Shown here in pieces: positions 40,080 to 53,089 of a DNA stretch of 64,000 nt. The position numbers and the translations under genes were made by a program. Origin of the DNA: Selaginella moellendorffii (taxonomy: Eukaryota; Streptophyta; Lycopodiopsida; Selaginellales; Selaginellaceae); contig NW_003314265.1 in assembly GCF_000143415.4 (NCBI RefSeq), forward strand, positions 135,199 to 199,198. The letters run 5' to 3'. A model generated the notes under the pieces. The model was not told the DNA's origin. It made no database searches and saw only the letters and a program-made list of their open reading frames with translations. Numbering within the stretch: the first letter of the stretch is position 1; every line of letters starts with the position of its first letter.

Positions 40080-42423
40080 CTATGAATCTGGCTTGTCCAT
40101 GCATCGCAGCCTGCACCCCCTATTTTCCAGTTGCTCCACCACCCCCGCAGCCAAGGACTGCTTGACATAGGAAAGAAGCTTCACCTTCTTGAGGCTTCCA
40201 CAGTTGAGCAGCGCGTTTCCAAAGCATTCCATGGAGACGTTCTTGAGGTGGACGAGCTTCATGTTTTGCATGCAGCCGAGCTTGGCGAGCGCCATCATCC
40301 CGTTGTTCGTGAGCGGGCAGTAGGACACATTGATCTGGAAGAACGAAACAAAGCTGAGAACTCGAAGAACTAAAGAGATCAACCTGTCGCAGGTCCGGAC
40401 ACAAGTGTTCTAGCGCAAGAAGTCCGGGATCGCCTATTCTCGTGCAGCGTTTGATGTCTAGCTCTACGAGCCGCTTGCATCCCGCCGCGACTTGCGTGAG
40501 GCCGTCGGAAGTGACGAGTGTGCATCCTCGAATCTCTAGCTGGCTGAGCTTGCTGAGGCGAGCTATGGCTGTCATGGACGCGTCCGAGATTCGAGAGCAG
40601 TAGGACAAGTTCAGTACTCTCAGATCCTGGCAGCCGTTGACGACCGAGATCACTCCGGCATCTCCGACAGATCGACACCTGCGCGAGATCAAATTAATCT
40701 CTTTACAAGTAAAAACTTAAGAGAGAGAACCTGTAGAGATCAAGCTCCATAAGCTTGTGACAACCAGCTCCAACGAAGAAAATCCCATAGTCGGAGATGT
40801 TACAAAATGCCAGCTTCAAGACCCTGAGAAGGACACAATTTCCAATCGGCTCAAGCCCTGGAAAAAAGAAGATAAAAAGAAACCACGCGAGTTAAAAACA
40901 AGGAAGAACCACCGGTATGAGAAAACTCACCAGCACCTGTAAGATTGCAATCTGTGACATCGAGTTCCTCGAGAAGATGGCAGCTCTCGAAAACCATAGG
41001 AAGGCTGTTGTCGGTGACCATGAGGGACGACTCCAGCTTGAGGCTCTTGATGGAGGTGCTGCTCCTGGCGATAGACAGGAGCGAGATTTCAGTGACGTCG
41101 AAGCAGCAAGTAAGGTCGAGCTTCTTCAGGAATTTACATGACGTGATAAGTCGATCGATGCGCTTGTCCGTCACCCCTCGGCTTTTGCACAGGCTGAGCT
41201 CCTTGAGTTCTTGGCATCCCGCCGCGACGCGATCGAGCGAGTCGTGCGTAAATTCGCAGCCATCCAGCCGCAGCGTTTGTATGCCGTTCGGTTTCTCAAA
41301 GTCGAGGAAAGCGTCTTCAGTTACCTGGAACGAAGGTAAGAGTTTTGTCTCGCATTTATCTCAGAAAGAATCGGGAAAGAAGAGCAAGAACCTGAGAGCA
41401 ATGGCAGAGATGTAAGGTGAGCAACGTTGGCAATGCTGCAATCCCAACAGAGCTCACGTTTTGACAACGAGACACGTCCAAATCCTTCACACACCGAAAT
41501 GAAATCACCAAAGAGGAATATTGTGCTATAGTCTTACCACAAGAGACTTGCAGTTCTCCTGCAGATACGAAAGAGCTCTATCTCCAACATTGTTGCAGCC
41601 CATGAGATTTAGAGTTCTCAGTGCCTTGAGCTCCGAAACATACTTAACACCTTCGTCCGTTACCTGCAAAAGCAGAGACACTTAGCTAGCACCCTGAAGA
41701 AATGATAGCTTTACAGTACAAAAGCTACTCGAAAGAAAATAAAAAAAGAACGAACAAAAAAAGACATGCCACTACCTCAGTGAAGGAAAGATCAAGGATC
41801 ATTAGCTCCTCGCTGCGAGCAGCGACGAGCTTAATGCCAGCATCAGTGATCGCCACACAGCCTTTGAGGACGAGAGTTTTCAGCCTGTGACATCCTGCTG
41901 CTAAGCTCTCCAATCCCATGTCTGTGACTCTAATGCAGCCAGTGAGCTTAAGCTTTTCTATCCGGTTGAGCCGAGCTAAGCCGAGAAGTCCATCGTCTTC
42001 CACATAAGAACAATAGCTAAGATCCATCTCTACGAGCGAGAGGCAGTGTTGAGATAAGTAGCGCAGGCCAGTGCTCGTGAACCCACAGATCCTGTTAAGA
42101 TAGATGGCTGCCAGCCGCTTCCCAGCTTTATCCGCGACATGGATGAGATTCTCATCCGTGACACCGGCGCAGCACGTCAAGTCGAGCTCCTCCAAGCGCT
42201 CGTATCGATCGAGAGCTTGGGGGAGGAGCTCGGCCCGGAGAAGCTGGAGCCGCCTGCGCACACTACACTCCAATTTGTAGAAAGTTCTACAGACCATCCG
42301 CCAGCTCCTCCGGTCGAAACTGTCGGAGATCTTTCCCAGGACCTCGAGCAGAATGTGCTCGTCGACGAAATCGAGCAGGCAAGCGCTGGGTCTCCGCGAT
42401 CCTGACGAGCTGCTGCAAGCCAT
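40080..42423 (-). CDS. F-box/LRR-repeat protein (FBL3/FBL4-like)
   Basis: F-box/LRR proteins are substrate receptors of SCF ubiquitin ligases. The minus-strand start is the ATG at 42423 (MACSSSSGSRRPS). The F-box follows: FVDEHILLEVLGKISDSFDR and RSWRMVCRTFYKLE. About 17 cysteine-containing LRRs come next, such as LEELDLTCCAGVTDENLIHV, LKTLVLKGCVAITDAGIKLV, LKKLDLTCCFDVTEISLLSI and LRVLNLSYCSRISDASMTAI. The C-terminus reads SYVKQSLAAGVVEQLENRGC followed by RLRCMDKPDS. Six or so short introns, all GT-AG. The frame appears intact. This is the complete member of the pair; a 3' scrap lies at 26.5 kb. The target protein is unknown. Confidence 0.9.
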
Positions 42424-43183
42424 TACCCACTTTCCTCTTTTTTCTTTGCTCGTCAAGACTCTACGAGATAAAGCGAAAAAGGAGAAACGAGAGCGAGCGA
42501 GATGTGAGAGCCATCATGCCTCAGAAGCGATGGAAACTCCAAGGACTCGGAAAAGAGGGATCGGGTACTGGAAGAGTTAAAGAGCCAAGGTAAAATCATC
42601 ACCATCATCCAGAGGGGAGAACGAAAAGATAAAGCCTCTCTCTAATCGTTCGCCCACGCGAATTCAAATGCCTCGGCGGCCAGATGCTACCTAGAGAAGT
42701 ACCTTCCAATCGTACCCACCGGCCCCAGCTCGCGCGCGCTGCGCTCGCCAAGAACCCTAAAAAGCCATCTAGGTGGTGAACACGTGGCGCCAGGACGCGC
42801 TTGATGTGACGTGTACCACATTGACTTGTCCGCGTGGCGTGCGGTTCGGGGTTCGATCCCAGCGGGCCCGGAAAGAGAAAGAGTTTTTGGGGCTCGCGAG
42901 CGTTTTGCCGAGCGTTTTGGAGGGGCGAAATACAGCACTGGGCCGGGCGTTCGCTTCTTAGGTATGTGCCAGTTTTGTTATAGATCTGGGCGATGGTTCC
43001 TCGTGCCAAAAAAACTTCGTCACGGTTCTTCCGCCCAAGAGATCCATCTCATCTCCACGAATTCATGCATTCTTTTCATTCGAGCCTCTCCTTTTCTTTC
43101 TTTCCCTTTTTTTTCGCGGGGCTTAGCGGCCCATCTCCTTTTCTTCCAGGAGGACAAAGGGATCTGCAAGACTGGCTTTTGCG
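42424..43183. other. Intergenic region between divergent FBXL and trihelix-PYD3 genes
   Basis: The 760-bp region holds both 5' leaders. A pyrimidine-rich stretch ending TTTTCTTCCAG (about 43150) looks like the acceptor of a 5' UTR intron before the ATG at 43184. A tRNA B-box-like GGTTCGATCCC lies near 42848 without a folding tRNA. ACGT cores (CACGTGGC, GACGTGT) lie near 42780-42812. No gene is called. Confidence 0.4.
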
Positions 43184-45282
43184 ATGGAAATTCACGACGA
43201 GGAGAGAGTGGTGCACTGCTCCTCCATGGATCCAAATGACGTCGACGAGCTCCATCCAAAGGAAGAGAACGACGAGTTCAACGACGAGGAGGTCGCGCAG
43301 TGCGGCAGCAAAGTCGCGCTCTCGGCTCGCAAGCGCGCTCCGTGCACTGCATGGACGGACAAGGAGGCGTTTGCGCTGCTCGACATCTACTACGAGAAGT
43401 GGATCGAGACGAGGAGTGGTGGCTGCACCGGGCTGAGCGATCGCGAGTGGGCCGAGGTTGGCGAGTCGCTCTACCGGCGCTGCGGTGGCACGCTGCGCAC
43501 CGTGCTGCAGCTCAAGAGCAAGATCGACAAGATGAAGCGGAAGTTTAAGAACGAGCAGCTCAAGGCGAGCACCACAGGGATGGGGAATTCTACGTGGGTG
43601 TTCTACGAGAAGATGAGCAGCTTGTTTGGGCTCATGAAGAAGAAGCGAACGACTCCTTTCTTGAAGAGAGCCGCGGATCGAGAGCTGAGCGGAGACGAGC
43701 AGGCCTGCGATGTGGAGGATCTGGAGAGAGTTGGAGGTGGCGTGGTTGCTCTTGGCGATGTTCCTCAGGATGGTGGCTCGGATTCGCTATATAGGCTGCT
43801 CAAACATCATCTTCCACCGGGTGTTTTCAAGGTAAAAAAGAGTTTTGTTCTTCTTTATTGTTTCTCCGTTTTGTCAGATGATAACACTGATCCTAGGAAG
43901 CAAGCAGGATGATCTTGGGATTAAACAATGGGAGTGTCGTAGGAATGCTGCCTTTGCCTCCAGCAGTAATGGCAATGTCTACTGCTGCCGACTTTGACCT
44001 CCAGGTACTTATTTATTTTCTTTTTCAAAGTTTTTCTAGACCAACTTTTATGTGGGTCTTCTTTGAAGGCTTACAGGTTTACTGCTGCCGAGGAAGAGTT
44101 GCGAGCTCCTCGTATTGTTCGTATAGGCGTCATCCAGAACGCCATAGTTCTCCCAACTGATGCTCCTTTTGCGGATCAGAAGCGAGCCATCATGAAGAGA
44201 GTCGGGGATCTGATCGAAGCTGCTGGAACTGCCGGTGTCAACATACTTTGCTTGCAGGTGAAGGGAAGCTTTTTGCATTTTCCATCTCAACACCCATCTT
44301 TCTTCTTTTCTCGATGTAGGAGGCTTGGACGATGCCTTTCGCGTTTTGTACGCGGGAGAAAACATGGTGCGAGTTTGCCGAGAGCGCGGAGGAAGGCACG
44401 TCGACGAAGTTCTTGCAAATGTTCGCTTGCAAGTTTAAGATGGTGATCATCAGCCCCATCCTGGAGCGCGACGAAGTCCACGGTGGAACCTTGTGGAACA
44501 CGGCCGTGGTGATTGGAAACAATGGAAACGTGATTGGAAAGCACAGAAAGGTCAGGCTCTTTCTCTGTTCTCTCTCGTCTCTGAAAATCCTCCTCCATTT
44601 GCTAGAACCATATCCCTCGCGTTGGAGACTTCAACGAGAGCACGTACTACATGGAAGGCAATACGGGCCATCCAGTGTTTGAGACCGCGTATGGAAAGAT
44701 CGCGGTAAACATATGCTACGGGAGGCACCACACTCTCAACTGGCAGGCGTTTGGGATGAACGGAGCGGAGATCGTGTTTAATCCCTCGGCAACAGTGGGT
44801 GACTTGAGCGAGCCAATGTGGCCGATCGAGGTAAGCACGAAAAAACTCTTTTTTCCCTTCATCGCAATCAAAAATCTCTGTTGGATCATCCATCCATTGT
44901 CCAGGCGAGAAACGCTGCAATAGCAAACAGCTACTTCGTGGCCGCGATCAACCGGGTTGGCACCGAGGTTTTCCCGCGAGCTTTCACGTCGGGTGACGGG
45001 AAGCCGGCTCACAAGGGGTTTGGACACTTTTACGGGTCGAGCTATGTGGCGGCCCCGGACTCTTCGTGCACGCCGAGCCTCTCGAGGCTCCAGGACGGGC
45101 TCATGGTCGTGGATGCCGACTTGAATCTGTGCCAGCAAGTCCGAGACAAATGGGGCTTCCGGATGACCGCTCGCTATGATCTGTATGCCAACTTTTTCAA
45201 TGAGTATACAAAGCACGCGTTCAAACCGCAAGTTATCAGCGATCCCCTCCTCCACTCGGGCCTCGAGGCACACAGCCTCTAA
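43184..45282 (+). CDS. Trihelix DNA-binding domain fused to beta-ureidopropionase (PYD3)
   Basis: Six exons (43184-43831, 43897-44004, 44069-44257, 44320-44550, 44606-44830, 44905-45282) give 592 residues. Plant beta-ureidopropionase, the last enzyme of pyrimidine breakdown, has about 400. Residues 55-149 are a SIP1-type trihelix domain: W57, W73 and W89 ([18 protein letters not shown] ... DREWAEVG) and [12 protein letters not shown]. Residues 200-592 are a full enzyme from [20 protein letters not shown] to the end. It includes the catalytic Glu316 (LCLQEAW), Lys392 (GKHRKNH) and Cys429 (NICYGRHH), with spacing as in the nitrilase family. Both domains are in the same frame within the 648-nt first exon, so no splicing is needed to join them. 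An internal Met (residue 151) could start a shorter enzyme. The nuclear or cytosolic site of action is unclear. Confidence 0.87.
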
Positions 45283-45473
45283 GATCAAATCAAATAAAAC
45301 ATCTTCAAATTATCTAAAAACGTTTCTCAAAGATATCATTTTTAATCCCTTGCAAACAAAACCAATGTAGAAAAGCTATACTTCAAATGATCTAAAGCTT
45401 TTCTCATTTCTAATCCTTCGCAAACAAAACCAACGTAGAAAAGCTGCGTCGCAGGTGTCGCAAAATTTGATTT

Positions 45474-47301
<1,828 letters not shown>

Positions 47302-48708
47302 ATGGATTGCGTCTGGGTGACGAAGGATGGAGAAGGCGAGGCGCTGCGCGTTCCTCTCCACGATTCGAAGCATCTGATGGTGGACAGCATTGCGGCACAC
47401 TGGGGACTGGATGCCGCCACACTCCGTATAGGTCAGATCGCTCTCTTCAAGGACGCGAATGGGAATTCAGTGATGACGATGGAGCAAATCGCTCCCGATC
47501 CCAATGGCGATGGAGATGGCCAGTCCCAGCAGAGTCCCTTCGTCATCACGGGTAAGAGGAATCGGCCCTCCGAGGAAGAAGCAGAGGCGGCATTGGCCAA
47601 GACGAAGCTCGGGATTGGAATTGCGAGAGCTCGCGAGCAGCGGAAGAGAGCAGATCACCTCATCGCTCTCTCCAAGCTGTGCCAGAAAGCGCTGTTCAAA
47701 GAGTTTTATGATGGATCAAGGATGTATTCGTACTCGATCAAAGACTTGGTTGGCAACCCGAGTGTCTTGCGAGAGGAAGTGGCCAATTTCGTCGGGACAG
47801 TACACATAACCAGCAAGGCAGAAGCTTCCAGCGTCAAGAATTGCAAGGGAATGGTGACACTTATCAGGCCAGATGGAAGCTGTATCACAGCTCTTCGATG
47901 CATCGACGAGATCCTTTGTGGTGGTCGCAAGGCAGAAGGAAAGGCGATCGTGGTGAGCTTTCCACGCATCAAAGGAGGAGTTTCCTATGAGTGCAAGGTT
48001 GGTACTCGCCTTTCATCCTCGGTCGTGTGCCTGGAGCCGCAAGCCCATTGCTTACAAGCTTTGGAAGGGTGTTTGAACATGGAAGCTGGCAATCTTCCGT
48101 TCGAGCGGCTGTACACGTTCGGCAGTCATGAGCTTATGAATCTTGTCAACGTCTTCTCCATCGATCCAGAAGCTTTTCTACCTGCGTCGGCTGTGCAAGA
48201 CACAGGTGCTCCCGTGTTTGACGATGGTGGGATCTTGGCTGGCGTTGTCACGAATACGTTCCTTGGGAGGCTTGGTAGAGGAGACACAGACAGGAAGCGC
48301 AAGCTGCAATCTTTTCATGGCAGACATCTTCAATGTCAAAAGACTGCAGATCTGGACAAGGTGTTTCACAGAGCAAAACTCCATTCTAATGCCTCGGAAT
48401 GCATGCGTGAAGTCTTCCTATGTAAGATTTTCTCTCCCTTGCGCACTAAACCCTAAACGCACTTGCAGGCAAACAAGCTGCCATCCATCTGAACCGAGTC
48501 GTCCAGTTTGCTCCAGTGACCTGGAAGACACCCATTGATGAATGGAACGAGGCTCATCCCCTCGAAAGTGAGTAAATCTTAAAATGTGACATCTAAACCT
48601 CTTTTTCTTTTTCTTTCAGGTTTTGAGAAAGATCTCCCTCAAGATCCTCCTGCTTCTCAAGAACCTCCGAGGAGGAAGAACAGATCAGCACCAAGAAAAT
48701 TAATATAG
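47302..48708 (+). CDS. Crinkler-like N-terminal domain plus degenerate trypsin-fold protein, copy C
   Basis: Paralogue of copy A with the same three-exon layout. It starts MDCVWVTKDGEGEALRVPLH and ends PPRRKNRSAPRKLI. The Crinkler-like N-terminal region (LRIGQIALFKDANGNS ... SPFVITG), the basic linker and the trypsin-like region are all open. At the His loop it reads DGSCITALRCI (Arg where a protease has His) and at the Ser loop SAVQDTGAPVFDDGG (Thr for Ser). Both copies are open but have lost the triad, and they differ at these very sites, which argues that catalysis was lost before or soon after duplication. The coding frame stays open despite many substitutions, so selection on a non-catalytic role is plausible. 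Function is unknown. Confidence 0.62.
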
Positions 48709-48914
48709 AGCAAGATATTACCTGGATATTCAGGAAATATTCCTTACAGTATTTAGATCTTCTAAAATATTAACGGTTTTAAAAGAGTGAAAGAAAAATG
48801 TGTGGACTATAACCCGTAAATGAAACTGATAGCTACCTTGAAAAATGAGTATAAATAAGATATATCACTATTGGGAATAAAGAAACCAAAGAAAATTAAA
48901 CATTACTCAAAACT

Positions 48915-49345
48915 CGTGGCTTCATGCTCGTAGCCTGGTTCTTCAACAGGTTTTCTGGAAGTCCCCGGTTTCCTACCTCAGCCTCCATATGTTCTCAAAA
49001 CGAGTTCTAGAGCGGTGGTTTCTCGAACAAGTTCCCTGCTCTGCCAGCGATTCCCGGCCGCCTCATCCTGTCCAAGTTCTACCAGGTGGACATGCGGCGC
49101 TCAAAATGGGCCAACATCGCCGTGGTTTCAGCATGATCGTCATCTATAGGCTCTTCGCGCCGGCGAAGATCTGTGGCCGCGAGCCAGGAGACTCACTACC
49201 AGTCGCGCCTCTCTCTGGAGGATCAAGGCCATGGATCTCGTCACGAAGATCTCGGAGATGCGGCGAAAGAGCAGCTCAATTGCTCACAAATCGAGCAGCG
49301 ATGAATTTCTATCCCCGCCAAGAAGCAGCAACGGTAAGGGCTGCG
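48915..49345 (+). pseudogene. Fragment of the ABCG last exon (copy C)
   Basis: From AAACTCGTGGCTTCATGCTC the sequence follows ABCG 21728-22230, with small deletions and frameshifts (SFHMFS region, [16 protein letters not shown], the [20 protein letters not shown] tail). It begins at the same place as the copy B fragment, indicating a shared duplication breakpoint. It has no start or nucleotide-binding domain. Confidence 0.85.
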
Positions 49346-49385
49346 GGGTATATTCCCTACGCACGTGGAAGGGCCAATGCGGCGA

Positions 49386-50655
49386 TGAGCGCCATGGACA
49401 AGGGCGCTGCGGCGATGAATGTACGAGCAGCCGGATGTCCAGCACGGGCCATCGCTCGTGGAGCAGCTCCAGGTAAGTGTCGACCGATCGATCGGGCGGC
49501 GCTTATTCCAGAAATCTCCCTGTGTGCAGCACTGTGGCCTTTCCGCGGTGGATATCAAGAAGCTTCGAGAGGCAGAGTTTTGTACCGTCGAAGCGGTGGC
49601 CTATTCGCCCAAGAAGGAGCTGCTCAAGATCAAAGGCATAAGCGAGGCTAAGGTCGACAAGATCACTGAAGCGGGTATGTACATTTTGGTTTTGTTTTGT
49701 TTTTTTCTCATTGTTCTATGGAACTTGCGTAGCTACCAAGCTTGTTCCGATGGGATTCACAAGTGCGGCACAAATGCATGAGCAGCGATCCGAGATCATC
49801 CAAATAACATCGGGGTCCAAGAACTCGATAAGATCCTGGAAGGGGGCATTGAGACCGGCTCCATAACTGAGATGTATGGAGAGTTTCGGACTGGAAAGAC
49901 TCAGCTGTATCACACGCTTTGTGTAACATGTCAGGTATGTATCTTCTTCATTTTGACTTCACGGATCACTGAGTTTTGTGTCTATGTAAAAGCTGCCATT
50001 AGATCAAGGAGGCGGTGAAGACAAAGCACTGTACATGATGCCGAAGGAACTTTCAGGCCACAGAGATTGTTGCAAGTCGCCGAGAGGTTGGATCACGCTT
50101 TTCTTTCTTTTTCGTGATCTCGTATGATCGTTTGCTTTGCATTTGCATGGGCTGAAGCAGATGTTTTGGTATTGCCTAGGCGAGAGCATACAACACTGAT
50201 CATCAATCACATGAATCGAGGTAACCATTTTCCTTGATATGTTAAGCACTCCTCGCAGGTTTGTCTTGATGAGAGGCGACTGCTCTGTATCTGGCCGATT
50301 TTTCGACCTCTGCTACGTTCTTAAGAAGCCTACAGAAACTGGCAGACGAGGTAAGCTCTCGATTTCGTTTGCCTTCAAAATCTAGAGTAACATTTCGCTT
50401 TGCAGTTTGGAGTGGTGGTGGTCCTGTCTTGCTGTGGCACAAGTCGACGGGTCTGCCGTTGCAAGTGCAACATAATCGCCCATGCCTCCACAACAAGGTA
50501 CACGGTTGTGTCTCACTTCATTCTAGCTCTATTCTCTACTAGCATTATGCAAGGGACAGCGGATATACAAGATCGTTTGCTCGTCATGCTTAGCACAGCA
50601 AGAAGCTCGTTTCCAGATCGCTGGCGGCATCATTTGATGTCACAGATTAATGCGA
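49386..50655 (+). pseudogene. RAD51 copy C, heavily broken
   Basis: The order of RAD51 exons is kept from [12 protein letters not shown] to a degraded VTD* end. There is a one-base loss at GAATGT-ACGAGCAG in exon 1, one at GGGGTCC-AAGAACTCG, and many deletions after 50040. The Walker A region ([14 protein letters not shown]) is recognisable, but later exons are reduced to scraps. It is clearly non-functional. Confidence 0.92.
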
Positions 50656-50879
50656 GCGAGTTAGCATACTCTTTTTTCTTTTCTCCGTAGTTTTCTTAAG
50701 ATCAAGCACGGTCAGTGCGTCCTGGAGATCGGGTCCTTGCGGAGATAAAAGCAGTTGATTGAGTGGGGTCTCGGACAGAGATCTTTAAAAGTCTAATCCT
50801 CTATCCTTTAATAAAACAAAGTTAAAAGCGCTAGGGTTTTAAGTTGCCGTTCTTTCAAAACTAGGGGCTTTGCTTGTCA
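50656..50879. other. Intergenic region upstream of the Gly/Ser-rich protease gene
   Basis: About 220 bp between the end of RAD51 copy C and the next start. It contains CTAGGGTTTTAAG (telo-box-like) at 50831, the likely promoter or leader of the following gene. No other signal was seen. Confidence 0.35.
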
Positions 50880-52821
50880 ATGGCGCCGAAAGGGAGATCG
50901 GCCGCTTCATCCACGCCAAGCGCAGCAGCAGAATCAGAAGCATCGGAGCCAATAGCGCCGGCTGGAGAAATAGCAGCCGTGGCAAGAGGGGGGGAAGAAA
51001 GGAGAAAAATGGCGACTTCCAAGGAAGCCGGGGGATCGCGGCAAGTACCAGCAGGCCGTGGAAGCTCTTCTTCGGTGCCGGGAAAAAGTGGGGCGTCAGC
51101 TCCATCATCTGGCCGAGCGGTAGGCGCGGCAATGACCGGCAAAGTGGAAAAATCACCTTCTCTGGGAGGGGGAATGGCAGCGGCAACGACCGCAGGGGAA
51201 AAATCGACTTCTTTGCGGCGTCAAGGAACAGCCTCGTCTTCTCCACGAGCGGGAATGGAAGTGGCAGTGCCTGGAAGGGAAAAGGCGTCTTCTTTGCGGG
51301 GTCAAGCAGCTCCGTCTTCTCCAGGAGCGGGAATGGTGTCCAGAGGGGAAAATCCGTCTTCTTTGGAGGATCAAGGAGGAGTTTCATCTTCACCAGGATC
51401 GTCACCAGCAACGGCAGAAGCAACAGGAGCAGCACAAGAACAGGGGCGTGGAAAAGGAGTAGCAGCAGAACAGGGCCATGGAAAATCGTCTTCTTTGGGG
51501 GATCAAGGAGGAGTTTCATCTTCACCAGGATCGTCACCAGCAACGGCAAAAGCAACAGGAGCAGCACAAGAACAGGGGCGTGGAAAAGGAGTAGCAGCAG
51601 AACAGGGCCATGGAAAATCGTCTTCTGTGCCGGCATCATCTCCTTCGTCTGGCTATGGTCGACAGGCAGAATCGTCAAGGGCTGGAGTGGGAGGAGGTAG
51701 AGCTTCTTCATCTGGACGATATGGAGAATCATCAAGGGCTGGAGCAGGACGAGGGAGAGCTTCTTCGTCTGGCAGACATGGTGTTGGAGGGCAAGGTCGG
51801 GGAAAGCTATTGTATGTCCGCCCGTTAGGATGGTCAGAAGAAGCAGTTCCTCAACACGCTCGCTGCTGTGTCGGAAGAATCTTGACTATGAGAAGTGAGG
51901 TGGACCTTAAGAGCCTTCAATCCAAAGACTCCCGACTCTCTTGGATCAACTCTAGTGGTATGTTTTGGTTTGGTTTGGCTTTTATGATATTTACATTTGT
52001 TAATTAAAGGGATTTGTGCCTTATTTGCAAAAGGATACGCTGTTACAGTTCGACATTGTGTTACCGATGAGGATACCGATGAGGATCACAACACTGAGGG
52101 GGGGCAACAAGTTTCAAACGAAAGGGTCGAAAAAGCAGTTTCAAACAATGAAGAAGAGGTTTGGGTTGCTTATTTCCCTTGTTATAATTCGGCTGGGAAA
52201 CCACGTGCTAGAGCTTTTAGATTTCACGTTGTTAAAGAAGATGCAGATTTAGATGTGGCCATCTTATACCTTGAAGGTTGCAACAACACAGTTTACATGC
52301 AGCCAATCACAAATCTCATGCAAGACCAATTACTTGGCAAGAAGGTAAGGAAAAAAGCTATTTGGTAGAATTGATCTCTTTACTAACCTCCAGTTTACAA
52401 GGTTCACATCGCATCGTTCCTCCACCTTGTTGACTTGTCGTTCCAGCAGAATGGCGAAGATGCACTGCTCATCACAATTCCTCCGTTTATTTCATCGTTC
52501 GTTATCGCCAGTCCAAGCGCAGGATTTACTTTCCTCGGAGATTATTTTTGCCAGGCTAACGCATCCGGAGCGCCGATTTTCTTTTGCGATGGGATGGACT
52601 GCTGGTTGGTAGGTGTCCACACAGATAACTTTTATGGAAATATTGCAGAGAGATTGAAGCCCGAATTCCTGGACGTACCAGACAATCTACAAGATAGAAC
52701 ATCAAAATGCCAGCTTCTGTATCCTTGGATAGTGGATAAGGTGAAGTGTTCCAGAGAGCTTGGAGTCTTTGCTCCAATAAAACGAGTGATCGCAAAGACA
52801 GGATTTCGTCTGCTCCAATAA
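50880..52821 (+). CDS. Low-complexity N-terminus plus trypsin-like protease domain with intact triad
   Basis: Three exons (50880-51957, 52010-52344, 52402-52821) give 610 residues. Residues 1 to about 330 are Ser/Gly/Ala/Pro-rich and include two nearly identical 42-residue repeats (SSLxDQGGVSSSPGSSPAT ... AAEQGHGK). Another short pair, SSRAGxGxGRASSSGRxG, follows. From SWINSSGICALFAKGY the chain is a trypsin-fold domain: GYAVTVRHCV (His), DADLDVAILYL (Asp) and ANASGAPIFFCDG (Ser), the normal order for Do/HtrA-like proteases. A decayed copy lies at 4062-4175. The upstream copies A and C seem to have a related fold without the triad. No signal peptide. Substrate and location are unknown. The repeat-rich first exon may be poorly conserved. 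Confidence 0.68.
51365..51620 (+). repeat. Two-unit 126-bp coding tandem repeat
   Basis: TTTGGAGGATCAAGGAGGAG (51362) and TTTGGGGGATCAAGGAGGAG (51488) begin two near-identical 126-bp units. They encode 42 residues each within the Gly/Ser-rich region of the protease-like gene, so copy number can change in frame. Confidence 0.9.
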
Positions 52822-53085
52822 AACGAGTGATCGCAAAGACAGGATTTCGCCTTTGACTTGTAACATCTTTGATATCAAATCATCTCCATTTTGAAGGAAG
52901 AAGTGAACATTTAGCTTAGATGAAGTGACGTGCCTTGTCGTGGTTGCTTGACGTGCTCCTTCATCTGGGAGAAGAACTCGAGCTCACCATCGCCCGGTTC
53001 AGCTTTGTTTGGTTTTTTGCGAAATTGATAACCGCCTGTGCCAGAAAGTTGCTGGATATCATCGTCTGAAAAATGAAAAGCCTCT
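52822..53085. other. 3' flank of the protease gene with a short direct duplication
   Basis: CTGCTCCAATAAAACGAGTG plus GATCGCAAAGACAGGATTTCG occurs twice in a row across the stop codon (about 52769 and 52810). No further gene is visible up to the RAD51 scrap. Confidence 0.6.
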
Positions 53086-53089
53086 TACC

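Noticed and set aside
42840..42875. GGTTCGATCCC B-box-like motif, possible tRNA-derived SINE
   Set aside because: Only a weak A-box (near 42770) and no poly-A tail or target duplication were found.
42605..43009. 134-codon minus-strand frame upstream of the trihelix gene
   Set aside because: It overlaps the leader and the B-box-like region, has no domain, and no splice or start context supports it.
51153..51735. 298-codon minus-strand frame (Leu/Pro-rich) opposite the Ser/Gly-rich gene
   Set aside because: It is the mirror of the repeat-rich coding strand; its hydrophobic runs come from the reverse complement of Ser/Gly codons.
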